Counted from the first letter of the stretch, positions 51,368 through 60,718 are shown. The stretch: DNA of 64,000 nucleotides from Acidobacteriota bacterium (GCA_035529075.1 DATKXK010000014.1:264264-328263); one strand, 5' to 3'. Notes: generated by a model from the letters alone, not told the origin. A program made the numbers and translations.

Positions 51368-51853
51368 ATGTCCGACAATAGCCTGATAATCTACGAAGAG
51401 GAAATCAACAAGATAGACGCTCTTTTGAGCAAGATGTTGAAGGGGTGCGAGGCGAAGTGCGCCCTCCTGGTCGATAAGGACGGTCACCTGATCACGCGGC
51501 AGGGCTTTACCCATTCGCTGGATACGACCGCCCTGGCCGCGCTGCTGGCCGGGTCGTTCGCCTCGACCAAGGAGATCGCCCGCCTGGTCGGAGAACCGGA
51601 GTTCTCCGTGCTGTTCCACCAGGGAAAGAAGGACCACATTCACATGTCGCTGGTCGGCGAGCGATCCATTCTGGTCGTCGTCTTCGACGAGCGGACGACC
51701 ATCGGCATGGTCCGTCTTTACGCCAAGGAAACGGCGATGGAACTGACCAAGGTGTTTCAGGACATCATGGACAAGAGTGGGGCAGAGCCTGAGCTGTCGT
51801 CCGATTTCGCGGAGAAGGCACAGGACAAACTTGACGATATTTTTCAGGATTAG
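51368..51853 (+). CDS. Roadblock/LC7-domain protein
   Basis: A 161-residue protein with a roadblock fold (about 8-125: INKIDALLSKMLKGCEAKCA, then LLVDKDGHLITRQGF and LVGEPEFSVLFHQGKKDHIH, VVVFDERTTIGMVRLYAKE) and an acidic helical tail (about 130-161). It is the fourth roadblock protein in the operon and directly follows the GTPase by 13 bases, with AGGGAGG at 51356-51362. It is not identical to the MglB-like protein upstream and may form heterodimers with it. Confidence 0.8.
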   Translation: MSDNSLIIYEEEINKIDALLSKMLKGCEAKCALLVDKDGHLITRQGFTHSLDTTALAALLAGSFASTKEIARLVGEPEFSVLFHQGKKDHIHMSLVGERSILVVVFDERTTIGMVRLYAKETAMELTKVFQDIMDKSGAEPELSSDFAEKAQDKLDDIFQD

Positions 51854-51919
51854 TCCTGCTCAGGCATGCCTGTGCCGTGAACCCCGACGGACACGTACAG
51901 CATAGCGGAACCGCATCAC

Positions 51920-53614
51920 ATGTCTACGGAACTCAGTTCAATACTGGTTCAGGCCGGTAAGATTACCCAGGAACAGGCCGACGAAGCGCTGGGGATCTCC
52001 AAGGAACAGCATAAATCGTTCGAGGCGGCGCTGGTGGCGATCAAGGCCGTCAAGTCCGAGGACGATATCGCGTCCTTTGTCGGCAAGCATCTCAAGATCG
52101 GGGCCCTGCGCCTTAGCGACGTCGAGTTGAATCCCGAGACGGTCAAGCTGATTCCGCTCGACATCGCGCGCAAGTTCCACGTCATTGCCATATCCCGCAT
52201 CAACAAGACGTTGCTGGTGGCTATCAGCGATCCCAACAACATCTACGTTCTCGATGCCATCAAGTTCATCACCGGCTGCGCCGTTCAGCCGGTGATCTCT
52301 CCCGAGGCCGCGATCGACAAGGCGATAGAGACTTACTACCGGGACTCCGGGGCGCTCTCAGAGATTGTCAGGGGGCTCGAGGAGAATCCGGACCTCGAGG
52401 TGGTTGAGGCCGACCAGGGACCGAGTGATTCGGATCTGCTGTCGGCCATTGAAGACAAACCGCTTGTCAAGCTGGTCGACTCGATCGTCGGCGATGCTAT
52501 TCGCCTGGGAGCCTCCGACATCCATATCGAGACGTATGAGAAGCGGATACGCGTGCGGTATCGAGTTGATGGTGAGCTTCGCGAAATGGCGCCGCTGCCG
52601 TTCAAGTACCGGGCGGCCATCGTCTCCCGCGTCAAGATCATGGCCGATCTGGACATCTCCGAGCGCCGTCTTCCACAGGACGGCCGGATCAAAGTCAAGT
52701 ACACGGGCCGGACGGTTGATCTGCGTGTATCCGTCCTGCCGACCATCTTCGGGGAAAAGGTCGTCATGCGTATTCTGGACCCGCAGGCCCTGAAGGTGGA
52801 TATGACCAAGCTTGGGTTTCGCGAACCTGATCTTCAGAAGTTCCACGAGAAGATTCACTCGCCCTACGGAATTATCCTGGTCACCGGTCCGACCGGTTCG
52901 GGGAAAACGACCACTCTGTACTCGGCCCTTCAGCGGCTCAACCGCGTTGACGTGAATATCATGACGGCGGAGGACCCGGTTGAGTTCAACTTCGAGGGAA
53001 TCAACCAGGTTGCGATCAGGGCGGACATCGGTCTCACCTTCGCGTCGGCGCTGCGATCCTTCCTGCGGCAGGACCCGGACATCATTATGGTCGGCGAGAT
53101 ACGCGATTCCGAAACGGCCGACATCGCCATCAAGGCGGCGCTGACCGGTCACCTCGTCTTCTCGACGCTGCACACGAACGACGCGCCGTCATCGATCACC
53201 CGTCTGATCGACATGGGCACTCCGTATTACCTGGTCGCCTCAGCCACGCGCCTGGTTATGGCCCAGCGAATGGTGAAGACGATCTGCTCCAATTGCAAGG
53301 AAGAGATCAACCTTACGCAGGAACAAGTGGACAGCCTGAAAGCCCCGCAGGAGTTGCTGCGCGGCATACGTGCATTCCGGGGGACCGGGTGCGAGCAGTG
53401 CGGCAACAGCGGCAAGCAGGGGCGAACCGGCATTTACGAGGTCATGCCCATGACGCCGGCCATCGAGAACCTCATCCTCAGCAAGGCTCCCGACTCAGAG
53501 ATCCGCAAGGTCGCCGCAGAGGAGGGGATGTTCTCGCTACGGATGGCGGCGGTTGACAAGTTGAAGCAGGGGCTGATCAGCATCGAGGAACTCTTCGGCG
53601 TCACGACGGCCTGA
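51920..53614 (+). CDS. pilB: Type IV pilus assembly ATPase PilB (GspE family)
   Basis: A 564-residue hexameric ATPase powering pilus extension. The N-terminal MshEN-type domain is at about 1-140 (ILVQAGKITQEQADEALGIS; VAISDPNNIYVLDAIKFITG). The motor domain holds Walker A GPTGSGKTT (about 322-330), the Asp box, Walker B (RQDPDIIMVGEIRDSETADI) and the His box (TGHLVFSTLHTNDA). A tetracysteine zinc motif is present (CSNC and CEQCGNSGKQGRTGIYEV) as in PilB/GspE proteins. Its neighbours pilT and pilC confirm the pilus rather than a type II secretion role. It follows the last roadblock gene by 66 bases. Confidence 0.92.
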   Translation: MSTELSSILVQAGKITQEQADEALGISKEQHKSFEAALVAIKAVKSEDDIASFVGKHLKIGALRLSDVELNPETVKLIPLDIARKFHVIAISRINKTLLVAISDPNNIYVLDAIKFITGCAVQPVISPEAAIDKAIETYYRDSGALSEIVRGLEENPDLEVVEADQGPSDSDLLSAIEDKPLVKLVDSIVGDAIRLGASDIHIETYEKRIRVRYRVDGELREMAPLPFKYRAAIVSRVKIMADLDISERRLPQDGRIKVKYTGRTVDLRVSVLPTIFGEKVVMRILDPQALKVDMTKLGFREPDLQKFHEKIHSPYGIILVTGPTGSGKTTTLYSALQRLNRVDVNIMTAEDPVEFNFEGINQVAIRADIGLTFASALRSFLRQDPDIIMVGEIRDSETADIAIKAALTGHLVFSTLHTNDAPSSITRLIDMGTPYYLVASATRLVMAQRMVKTICSNCKEEINLTQEQVDSLKAPQELLRGIRAFRGTGCEQCGNSGKQGRTGIYEVMPMTPAIENLILSKAPDSEIRKVAAEEGMFSLRMAAVDKLKQGLISIEELFGVTTA

Positions 53615-53703
53615 CGTCAGTCTCTCCTGTCAGGCGTCGACCCTTTTGTCTTTCAAGCGGTTACAGCCAGCATCTTTTGACAATCCGGTCAAGATTCGTC
53701 CCC

Positions 53704-53734
53704 AAAAGCCGATATATGTGAATAAGCGGCTTTT
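53704..53734. terminator. Inverted repeat AAAAGCCG/CGGCTTTT in the pilB-pilT gap
   Basis: AAAAGCCG (53704-53711) and CGGCTTTT (53727-53734) form a perfect 8-bp stem with a 15-base AT-rich loop. The stem's own four Ts end it and no longer T-run follows, so partial termination or a regulator site are both possible. Confidence 0.4.
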
Positions 53735-53781
53735 CAGAAGTACCGTCATAATGGCCGTGTCAATAGAATCGGGAGAGCAAT

Positions 53782-54861
53782 ATGGCTACGTTGCGTGAAC
53801 TGCTGGAGCAGATGGTCCAGTTGGGCGCTTCGGACTTACATCTGACGGCCGGGTCGCCTCCAGTCGTCCGTGTTGACGGCAAGCTGCAGCGTCTGAGCAA
53901 CCATGATATGCTGACGGCCGAGCATACCAAGAAGCTCGCCTACTCCATGCTCAATGAAAAGCAGAAGCTCAAATTCGAGCAGGAATGGGAACTGGATTTC
54001 TCGTTCGGTATTGAGTCGATGAGCCGGTTTCGCGCCAACATGTTTATGCAGCGCGGCAACTGCGCCGTGGCCCTGCGGCAGATACCGTACAAAATCAAGA
54101 CCTTTGAGGAGCTCGGGCTGCCCAAGGTGATTGCCGAGTTTGCCAGGCTGCCCCGCGGTTTGATCCTTGTCACCGGGCCGACCGGTTCCGGCAAGTCGAC
54201 CACGCTGGCGGCGGTCATTGACAAGATCAACCGCGAGCGCCCCGTTCATATCATCACCGTCGAGGATCCCATCGAGTACCTCCACCGCCACCAGACGGCG
54301 GTCGTGAATCAACGGGAGGTATTCTCCGATACGGGCTCGTTTGCATCGGCCCTCAAACACGCCCTCCGCGAGGATCCGGACGTCGTTCTGATCGGTGAGA
54401 TGCGGGACCTGGAAACAATTGAGTCTGCTCTCTCCATCTCAGAGACCGGCCACCTGGCCTTCGCCACCCTGCACACCAATTCATGCGCGGAGTCCATTAA
54501 CCGGATTGTCGACGCCTTCCCGACCAACCAGCAGGATCAGGTTCGCGTGGCTCTCTCGTTCTGTCTGCAGGCGGTGGTGTCGCAGACCTTGATTCCCCAG
54601 GTCAGCGGGGGACGTGCCCTGGCCCTGGAGGTCATGGTTGTCACTCCGGCCATCCGGGCGATTATCCGCGACGACAAGATCCACCAGATCTACTCCATGA
54701 TCCAGTCGGGACAGAAATACGGCATGAAAACGATGAACCAGTCGCTGGCCGAGCTTCACCAGGGCGGTAAGATTTCGCTCAACGATGCTATGAACTACTC
54801 CCACAACACGCAGGAGCTCGGCGAAATGCTGTCACGCCAGAAGTCTCCCGCACTCAGGTAG
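53782..54861 (+). CDS. pilT: Type IV pilus retraction ATPase PilT
   Basis: A 359-residue hexameric ATPase driving pilus retraction and twitching. The N-terminal PAS-like domain is followed by Walker A GPTGSGKST (132-140), the Asp box (VEDPIEYLHRH), Walker B (LREDPDVVLIGEMRDLETIE), the His box (GHLAFATLHTNSCAE) and the PilT-specific AIRAIIRDDKIHQIYSMIQS near 293, which is needed for retraction in homologues. GGGAGAG precedes the ATG. It lies between pilB and pilC with an inverted repeat upstream. Confidence 0.94.
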   Translation: MATLRELLEQMVQLGASDLHLTAGSPPVVRVDGKLQRLSNHDMLTAEHTKKLAYSMLNEKQKLKFEQEWELDFSFGIESMSRFRANMFMQRGNCAVALRQIPYKIKTFEELGLPKVIAEFARLPRGLILVTGPTGSGKSTTLAAVIDKINRERPVHIITVEDPIEYLHRHQTAVVNQREVFSDTGSFASALKHALREDPDVVLIGEMRDLETIESALSISETGHLAFATLHTNSCAESINRIVDAFPTNQQDQVRVALSFCLQAVVSQTLIPQVSGGRALALEVMVVTPAIRAIIRDDKIHQIYSMIQSGQKYGMKTMNQSLAELHQGGKISLNDAMNYSHNTQELGEMLSRQKSPALR

Positions 54862-54887
54862 TCGGGAGCCAGGAAAGGGATATACTG

Positions 54888-56087
54888 ATGCCTGTATACG
54901 AGTACAAGGGGAAGACGCTTGCCGGCGCCGCCGTCCAGGGAATGCTCAAGGCCAACAGCAAGGCCGACCTGGAACGGGTTCTCAGGCAGAACCGCATCCT
55001 CGTCTCGTCAATCAACAAGAAGGCGCCCGAGATAAGCATTAAGATAGGCACGGGGATAAAGCGGCTCGAAGTATCCCGTTTTACGCGCCAGTTCGCTACC
55101 ATGATCGGGGCCGGCCTGCCGATGGTGCAGTGCTTGGAGATTCTTTCCAGCCAGTCAGAGAACAAGGAGCTGTCGAAGATTGTCACCCAGGTCAAGGAAG
55201 CCGTGCAGGGAGGCGCAACTCTCTCCGATGGCCTGGGCCGTCACCCCAAGATATTCGACCAGCTCTACACGAACATGGTTGAAGCCGGTGAGATCGGCGG
55301 CGCCCTGGACGCCATTCTGGTTCGCCTGGCCGTGTACCGCGAGAAAGCCGACCAGCTTATTCGGAAAGTCAAGGGTGCCATGGTGTACCCGGCCGTTGTC
55401 ATAGTCGTCGCGACGGCCGTCACGGTCGGTATGCTCACCTTTATTGTCCCGGTGTTTTCCAAGATGTTCGGTGGTGTCGGTGCGGAGCTGCCCATGCCCA
55501 CGCTTGTCGTGCTGAGCATTTCGAACTTCCTCAAGGCCAACTTCCTGTACCTGCTGGTCGGCTCCATCGGCTTTCTGATTCTGTTCCTCTGGTGGAAACG
55601 GACACCGAGCGGGGCGCTCGCTTTTGACAAGTTCCTCCTCAGGCTGCCGGTCATGGGCAATCTTGTCCGGAAATCGTCGGTGGCGCGTTTCTCTCGCACC
55701 TTGAGCACGCTTCTGTCGTCGGGTGTATCCATTCTTGAGGCGCTCAAGATTACGGCCAAGACCGCCGGCAACCTGGTGGTCGCCAACGCAATCAACAGAT
55801 CAGTGCTGGCCATCGCCGAGGGTGACACGATCACCGGGCCTCTGAAGGAGACCGGCGTGTTTCCACCCATGGTCACCCAGATGATCGGCGTGGGTGAAAA
55901 GACCGGCGGCCTGGATGACATGCTTAACAAGATTGCCGACTTCTATGACGAGGAGGTCAACGATGCCGTGGCCGCGCTCACGTCGGTGATCGAGCCAATT
56001 ATCATCGTGTTCATGGGCGCGATCATTGGCGGCATCTTGATTGCCATGTACCTGCCAATGTTCGACATCATTGGCAAGATCGGATGA
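54888..56087 (+). CDS. pilC: Type IV pilus inner-membrane platform protein PilC
   Basis: A 399-residue protein of the GspF family. The N-terminal MPVYEYKGKTLAGAAVQGML and the two T2SSF repeats are recognisable, the first at about 65-190 (FTRQFATMIGAGLPMVQCLE; HPKIFDQLYTNMVEAGEIGG) and the second at about 265-390 (FSRTLSTLLSSGVSILEALK; FPPMVTQMIGVGEKTGGLDD). Three transmembrane helices lie near 165-190, 215-235 and 370-395. It links the motor ATPases to the growing pilus. Stop to the next start is 109 bases, containing GC-rich stems but no clear terminator. Confidence 0.93.
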   Translation: MPVYEYKGKTLAGAAVQGMLKANSKADLERVLRQNRILVSSINKKAPEISIKIGTGIKRLEVSRFTRQFATMIGAGLPMVQCLEILSSQSENKELSKIVTQVKEAVQGGATLSDGLGRHPKIFDQLYTNMVEAGEIGGALDAILVRLAVYREKADQLIRKVKGAMVYPAVVIVVATAVTVGMLTFIVPVFSKMFGGVGAELPMPTLVVLSISNFLKANFLYLLVGSIGFLILFLWWKRTPSGALAFDKFLLRLPVMGNLVRKSSVARFSRTLSTLLSSGVSILEALKITAKTAGNLVVANAINRSVLAIAEGDTITGPLKETGVFPPMVTQMIGVGEKTGGLDDMLNKIADFYDEEVNDAVAALTSVIEPIIIVFMGAIIGGILIAMYLPMFDIIGKIG

Positions 56088-56196
56088 GGCCGCCTCGGCC
56101 GCCGGCGGTGCACGGCGGCCGGGCCCCGGGCCGGAGAATGAACTTCGCTTGACGGGCACTCGGGAGAACGGCACTGATCAGGTGCCGTTTGCATTT

Positions 56197-57915
56197 ATGC
56201 AACAGACCGTGCGAATACGCAGACCCAGCCGGTTCCTGCCCCTGCGGCTGGCCTCATACATCATTCTCATGGCCGTGGTGGTCCTCTGGATGGACTATCC
56301 CCGGTACCTCCACTTCCCGTTTGTCGTCTACTCCGTTCTGACGCTGATCTTCTGCGTGGCCCTGGCGCTGGAGCGCCGCTTCCGGGTCAATGCCGTCGTC
56401 CAGACGATTGTTGCGCTGCAGTTCCTGTTTGAAATCGCGATTGAGTCGGGCGTCATCTATGCTACGGGCAACGTATACTCCTCCTTTTCAGCTCTCTACA
56501 TCCTGACCATCGTTTCCGCGGCCCTGGCCTACCGCCTGGTCGGTACGCTGCTGGTGGCCTCCGTGGTCTCTGTCGCCTATGCCTTCATAATCTGGTTGGG
56601 GTTGGCCGCCGGCAGCGATTCCGAGATGAGCATGCAGGCGCTCAAGACGATCTTCTCCTCGCATGATTCCGTTTTCTACTCGATCTTCCTGCACATCCTT
56701 ATCTACTATCTGGTGGCCTTCATCTCCGGCTACCTGGCCGAGCGCCTGAGCACGCAAGACCGGCAGCTGGCCGATGCTTCCCGTGAACTCCAGCGCGCCA
56801 GGCTCGAAACCGACGATATCCTTCGCCACCTGAACTCCGGTTTGCTGACGGTGGACGCGCGCGGCAGCATCATCTACTTCAATCGGGCCGCCGAGAAGAT
56901 TCTCGGCTACAGCGAGGAGCAGGTGCGGGGAATGCAGTGCCAGGAGGTGTTCGCCGAGCGTATGCCTGATCTGGCCGACTGCCTCATGGACGGCGTCACG
57001 ATGCGCCGGGCCTATCCGCGCAAGGAAGCCGATATCCTCGACCGCCGGCAGCGGATGATACCGTTGGGGGTGTCCACCTGCATACTCACGGAAGAAGGAG
57101 ACGACCTGAGGGGTGTAATTGCCATCTTCTCCGACCTTACCGAGGTTAAGGCCCTGGAGGCCAAGGTCCGGGCCGCCGACCGCCTGGCGGCGGTAGGCGA
57201 GCTGTCGGCCTCGATAGCGCATGAGATTCGCAATCCGCTGGCCGCCATTGCCGGCTCGGTTGAGGTGCTGCACAAGGAATTGTCCCTCGGCGGGGAAAAC
57301 GAGCGACTCATGCATCTAATCATCAAGGAGTCCGACCACCTCAACAAGATACTCAGCGATTTTCTCGCCTACGCCGGGATCACCCGGCCGACCTACAGCA
57401 ACGTCGAACTCTGCCACGTCGTCAACGAAGTCACCGAGCTGCTGCGCCATCATCACTCTTACCGGAGCAATATCAACATCACTGTGGAAAGTGACGAATC
57501 CGTCATCTACGTCATCGGTGACGAGGGCCTGATCAAACAACTGCTGATGAACCTTGCCCTGAACGCCTGCGAGTCATTTGACGGCCAGCCGGGCAAAATC
57601 GTCTTTCGCCTTACTGTGCCGCCGCAGGGCGAAATCGTCGAACTGGTGGTTCAGGACGACGGTCCGGGAATTGACAGCGCCATCAGGGAACGCGTCTTTG
57701 AGCCGTTTTTCTCCAGCAAGAAGCAAGGCACCGGTCTCGGCCTTTCCATCGTGCACCGTATTGCAGCCGCCCTGCGACTGAACGTCCAGGTAAACTCCCA
57801 GATCGGCCGCGGCACCTCGTTCCACGTGCAATTCCGGAACTACCTTCCCGACGGGCCGCCCGCGAAAAGGTCTCCGGCAGAGCGGAAGGTGCCTGCCGAC
57901 GCCCCGACCGCCTGA
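56197..57915 (+). CDS. Membrane-bound PAS histidine kinase, PilS-like
   Basis: A 572-residue sensor kinase. About five to six hydrophobic segments (residues about 12-180, for example LASYIILMAVVVLWM and FLHILIYYLVAFISGYLAE) form the membrane domain, as in PilS. A PAS domain follows (about 205-310: ILRHLNSGLLTVDARGSIIY; AAEKILGYSEEQVRGMQC), then the H-box with His342 (SIAHEIRNPLAAI), N-box NLALNACESFD, G1 DDGPGI and G2 GTGLGLSIV. Position directly after pilBTC suggests control of pilus genes, though its PilR-type regulator is not in the window. The start at 56197 is chosen over an in-frame upstream ATG at 56041 inside pilC. Confidence 0.82.
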   Translation: MQQTVRIRRPSRFLPLRLASYIILMAVVVLWMDYPRYLHFPFVVYSVLTLIFCVALALERRFRVNAVVQTIVALQFLFEIAIESGVIYATGNVYSSFSALYILTIVSAALAYRLVGTLLVASVVSVAYAFIIWLGLAAGSDSEMSMQALKTIFSSHDSVFYSIFLHILIYYLVAFISGYLAERLSTQDRQLADASRELQRARLETDDILRHLNSGLLTVDARGSIIYFNRAAEKILGYSEEQVRGMQCQEVFAERMPDLADCLMDGVTMRRAYPRKEADILDRRQRMIPLGVSTCILTEEGDDLRGVIAIFSDLTEVKALEAKVRAADRLAAVGELSASIAHEIRNPLAAIAGSVEVLHKELSLGGENERLMHLIIKESDHLNKILSDFLAYAGITRPTYSNVELCHVVNEVTELLRHHHSYRSNINITVESDESVIYVIGDEGLIKQLLMNLALNACESFDGQPGKIVFRLTVPPQGEIVELVVQDDGPGIDSAIRERVFEPFFSSKKQGTGLGLSIVHRIAAALRLNVQVNSQIGRGTSFHVQFRNYLPDGPPAKRSPAERKVPADAPTA

Positions 57916-57986
57916 CCGCTTTTAGTCTTGATTTTCAGACAATCTTCCGTACCTTATGCCATTTGAAAAACTGCACGGAGATTTGC

Positions 57987-59759
57987 ATGGGAATTCTTAG
58001 GTTTGTAGTGGCTGCGGCCTGTCTTTTCGCGTTTCTGCTGTCGATGTCGGGTTGCGCACCGACACTGTCCCTAAGTGAAGAATCCGTTGCCCGCCTTCAG
58101 GATAAGCCCCTGGCCCTGGCCGCCGGCGAGCCGGTGCTGACGGCGAGCGACTTCTACTCACGTCTTTCGCAATCCACTCTTCTTATGAGCGGCGGTACGG
58201 TCGAAAAGGAGCGGACCAACTACCTGCTGGACAGCATTCTAGTCGATACGCTGGCCGGCCTGGAGGCCAACGAAATCGATCTCGGCAGCTACCCGCTGCC
58301 GCTCTCCACGTTCCGCCGCCAGTATTACGACTTTCTCCTCTATGCGTACTGGAACGAAACAGTTTACAAGAAAACGACCGGTGACTCGCTGGAGGCGATA
58401 GCATACTACTACGATCATGCCGAACTGTTCTCCGTTGAAGAGCAGGTTAACCTGTACCACATCCTGATCAGCCCGCGGGCCCTCACGCTCGGTGCGGACT
58501 CCGCCTACTACAAGCCCCTGCCCCAGGAGGAACTGTGGCAGATCGTCCAGGAGCAGGCGGACAAGCTCTGGCGGCTGCTCAACTGGGGAGCGCCGTTTGA
58601 GAATGTCGCTTTCGACTTCTCCCACGACGGTTCCTCGCGGCAGGCCGGGGGTTACATGGGCTGGACGCCGCGCGAGCAGTATATCGATCCCTTTGATTCG
58701 GTCGCCTTCTCGCTGAAGATCGGCGAACATTCATACCCTTACCGGGACAAGGACGGCTATCACATAATCTACATCGATGGCTACCTGCCGGACGGGCTGG
58801 TGCCTATCGACTCGCCCCAGGTCTACGCGTCGGCCATGGAGACGCTCCTGACGGACAAGTCCAACCAGGTTCTCCTGGCTCGCCTTGACAGCCTGCGCGC
58901 CGAGATCAACGTGCTCCCGAACGAGTCGATTATGGATGCGAACATTCACCTTGTGGACGACTTCGAATGGGCCGGAGTTGTCAACGGCCGCGATACTATA
59001 TACTGTCGCTACCTGAAACAGTTCGAGGAGGCCGCCCGGCGCGAGTACAACGTCGACAACAGCACGCGGGAGATCAAGCTGGAGATGCTCAAGAAGGCGG
59101 CGGAGCGGTACATCCAGGTGCAGGCGGCACGGGCCAACGGCATCGATACGCTTCCCTACGTGGCCGCCGAAGAACGGCGGCTGCGCCATTTCAGGAAAAA
59201 GACCATCGTGATGACGTGGGGCTTTGACTACTCCTGGCGTCCGGCAGACAGCGTTTTGGAGGCCTACTATTACGACCACATCGACGAGTACTCCATCGCC
59301 AAGCCCTACAAGTTGCAGTCCGTCGTGACACGAGATTCCGTCCTGGCCGCGTTCCTCAGGGACCAGGTGGAAAGCGGTGTCGACGCCGGTGATCTGGTGC
59401 GTGAGTACCGTGGTCGGGGTGGAATACGCGTGCGCCTGGTCGACCACGGTTACGTTGGTGAAAGCGATCTCTCACCGGAAGTTCTCCAGGCGGCCAGATC
59501 GACTCCGGTCGGCTCCGTTTCCCCGGTCATGGGCTCCGAATCAGGTGACTACCGGTTTATCCGGGTGCAGGACCGGAAGCGGTCGCGCACGATTGAATTC
59601 GCCCGGGGCGATATCCTCGTGAAACTGCAAAAGGATCACGCCCGGATGGTATGGGAGAATTTCCGTGACCGGCTGTACCGGAAATATAACGTGACGTTTC
59701 CCGTCCGGGTCTCTCAGATCCAGCTGGGGAACTATCATACCCGCAACCCCGGTCAATAG
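57987..59759 (+). CDS. Lipoprotein with SurA/parvulin-type peptidyl-prolyl isomerase domain
   Basis: A 590-residue lipoprotein with lipobox LLSMSGC (Cys about 22). The region at about 140-250 resembles a parvulin PPIase (QVNLYHILISP; FSHDGSSRQAGGYMGWTPRE; DSVAFSLKIGEHSYPYRDKD; GYHIIYIDG). Helical chaperone-like segments precede and follow it, and a second parvulin-like or degenerate copy may lie near 430-550. It likely assists folding of periplasmic or outer-membrane proteins. The start at 57987 follows ACGGAGA; an upstream TTG at 57963 is less likely. It sits 71 bases after the sensor kinase and almost touches the next gene. Confidence 0.78.
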   Translation: MGILRFVVAAACLFAFLLSMSGCAPTLSLSEESVARLQDKPLALAAGEPVLTASDFYSRLSQSTLLMSGGTVEKERTNYLLDSILVDTLAGLEANEIDLGSYPLPLSTFRRQYYDFLLYAYWNETVYKKTTGDSLEAIAYYYDHAELFSVEEQVNLYHILISPRALTLGADSAYYKPLPQEELWQIVQEQADKLWRLLNWGAPFENVAFDFSHDGSSRQAGGYMGWTPREQYIDPFDSVAFSLKIGEHSYPYRDKDGYHIIYIDGYLPDGLVPIDSPQVYASAMETLLTDKSNQVLLARLDSLRAEINVLPNESIMDANIHLVDDFEWAGVVNGRDTIYCRYLKQFEEAARREYNVDNSTREIKLEMLKKAAERYIQVQAARANGIDTLPYVAAEERRLRHFRKKTIVMTWGFDYSWRPADSVLEAYYYDHIDEYSIAKPYKLQSVVTRDSVLAAFLRDQVESGVDAGDLVREYRGRGGIRVRLVDHGYVGESDLSPEVLQAARSTPVGSVSPVMGSESGDYRFIRVQDRKRSRTIEFARGDILVKLQKDHARMVWENFRDRLYRKYNVTFPVRVSQIQLGNYHTRNPGQ

Positions 59760-59769
59760 ATTGGCCGGT

Positions 59770-60399
59770 ATGCCGCCAGATCAGCCGCTGACGCCCGAGC
59801 AGCTTCCGTACTCCCAGGAACTGGCCCGCAAAGCTACGCACATGGCGGCGCTGGTGATTCCCGGCGGCTACTACGTGCTGGCTCTCGAAAAAGGCACCAT
59901 GCTGGCCATAATGATCCCGGTGGCCGTCCTGATGTTGCTGATTGACATCTCCCGTCTGCGCAACTGGGCGTTTTATCGTCGCTTTGCCGGTCGACTCATA
60001 TCTCCTTTGATCCGAAGTCGGGAGCACGCCGGGGACTTCTCCGGTGCTACGTATATACTTCTGTCCGTCTGCGCGACCGTTGCTTTATATGAAAAGCACA
60101 TAGCCATTGCAGCACTGGCGTTTATCGTCGTCGGCGATACGCTGGCCGCCGTCGTCGGCCGCAAGCTGGGACGTCACAAATTCGGACGAAAATCGGTCGA
60201 GGGTTCGCTCGCCTGCCTTGCCGGGACTCTGGCTGTCGCCTTTGTCGTTCCCGGCCTTGACCTTACGGCGGCCGTCTTCGGGGCCGTCGTGGCCACGGTA
60301 GTCGAGGCCCTGTCCTCACGAATAGATGATAACGTGTCGGTTCCCATCATCTCCGGCCTGGCTATGACCCTGCTCGGCAGAATTTTCGCCCGGGCCTGA
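59770..60399 (+). CDS. Dolichol/polyprenol kinase-family (SEC59/DGK1/VTE5) membrane protein
   Basis: A 209-residue polytopic protein with about six helices. ELARKATHMAALVIPGGYY at the N-terminus and VVGDTLAAVVGRKLGRHKFG near 120, then KSVEGSLACLAGTLAV near 140, match the family of CTP-dependent polyprenol, phytol or diacylglycerol kinases and cytidylyltransferases. Related enzymes phosphorylate dolichol, phytol or geranylgeraniol. The ATG at 59770 is preferred; a TTG at 59761 is nearer the preceding stop. Its substrate is not known. A poly-T stretch (60400-60407) follows the stop but has no hairpin. Confidence 0.7.
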   Translation: MPPDQPLTPEQLPYSQELARKATHMAALVIPGGYYVLALEKGTMLAIMIPVAVLMLLIDISRLRNWAFYRRFAGRLISPLIRSREHAGDFSGATYILLSVCATVALYEKHIAIAALAFIVVGDTLAAVVGRKLGRHKFGRKSVEGSLACLAGTLAVAFVVPGLDLTAAVFGAVVATVVEALSSRIDDNVSVPIISGLAMTLLGRIFARA

Positions 60400-60431
60400 T
60401 TTTTTTTGTGGCTGCACCACGTCGTCCGGCG

Positions 60432-60437
60432 TATAAT
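60432..60437 (+). promoter_or_regulatory. TATAAT -10 box for the cold-shock gene
   Basis: A perfect TATAAT at 60432-60437, with no convincing -35 at 16-18 bases. The ATG at 60492 gives a leader of about 45-50 bases with GGAGGA at 60480-60485. Confidence 0.5.
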
Positions 60438-60491
60438 ATATACGGAGGGAGAAAGATCTTCTAACGTCAGAGGGATATCGGAGGACTCTTA

Positions 60492-60698
60492 ATGCCCAAA
60501 GGCAAGGTGAAGTATTTCAACGAACCGAGAGGGTGGGGAATCATATCCGGCCCCGACGATAGCCAGGACGTTTACGTTCACTACACTGCGATCAACATGG
60601 AAGGTTACAAGACGCTCAAGCAAGGCCAGGAGGTCGTCTACGAGTTGGCCAGATCAGATTCCGGGTCCCGCGCGACCAAGGTCACCCTCGTACAGTGA
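60492..60698 (+). CDS. Cold-shock domain protein (CspA family)
   Basis: A 68-residue single-domain protein binding single-stranded RNA or DNA. RNP1-like RGWGIIS (residues about 13-19) and RNP2-like DVYVHYTAI (about 27-35) are present, with KGKVKYFNE at the N-terminus. The usual KGFGFI is replaced by RGWGII, and VFVHF by VYVHY, keeping aromatic character. GGAGGA is placed ideally before the ATG, and a strong terminator follows at 60719-60747, so it is monocistronic. Confidence 0.9.
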   Translation: MPKGKVKYFNEPRGWGIISGPDDSQDVYVHYTAINMEGYKTLKQGQEVVYELARSDSGSRATKVTLVQ

Positions 60699-60718
60699 TG
60701 CGTTCACCAAGCTGCGAA

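Noticed and set aside
56041-56196. Upstream extension of the PilS-like kinase to ATG 56041
   Set aside because: It would overlap the end of pilC out of frame, and the added sequence is GC-rich and without a membrane or domain pattern.
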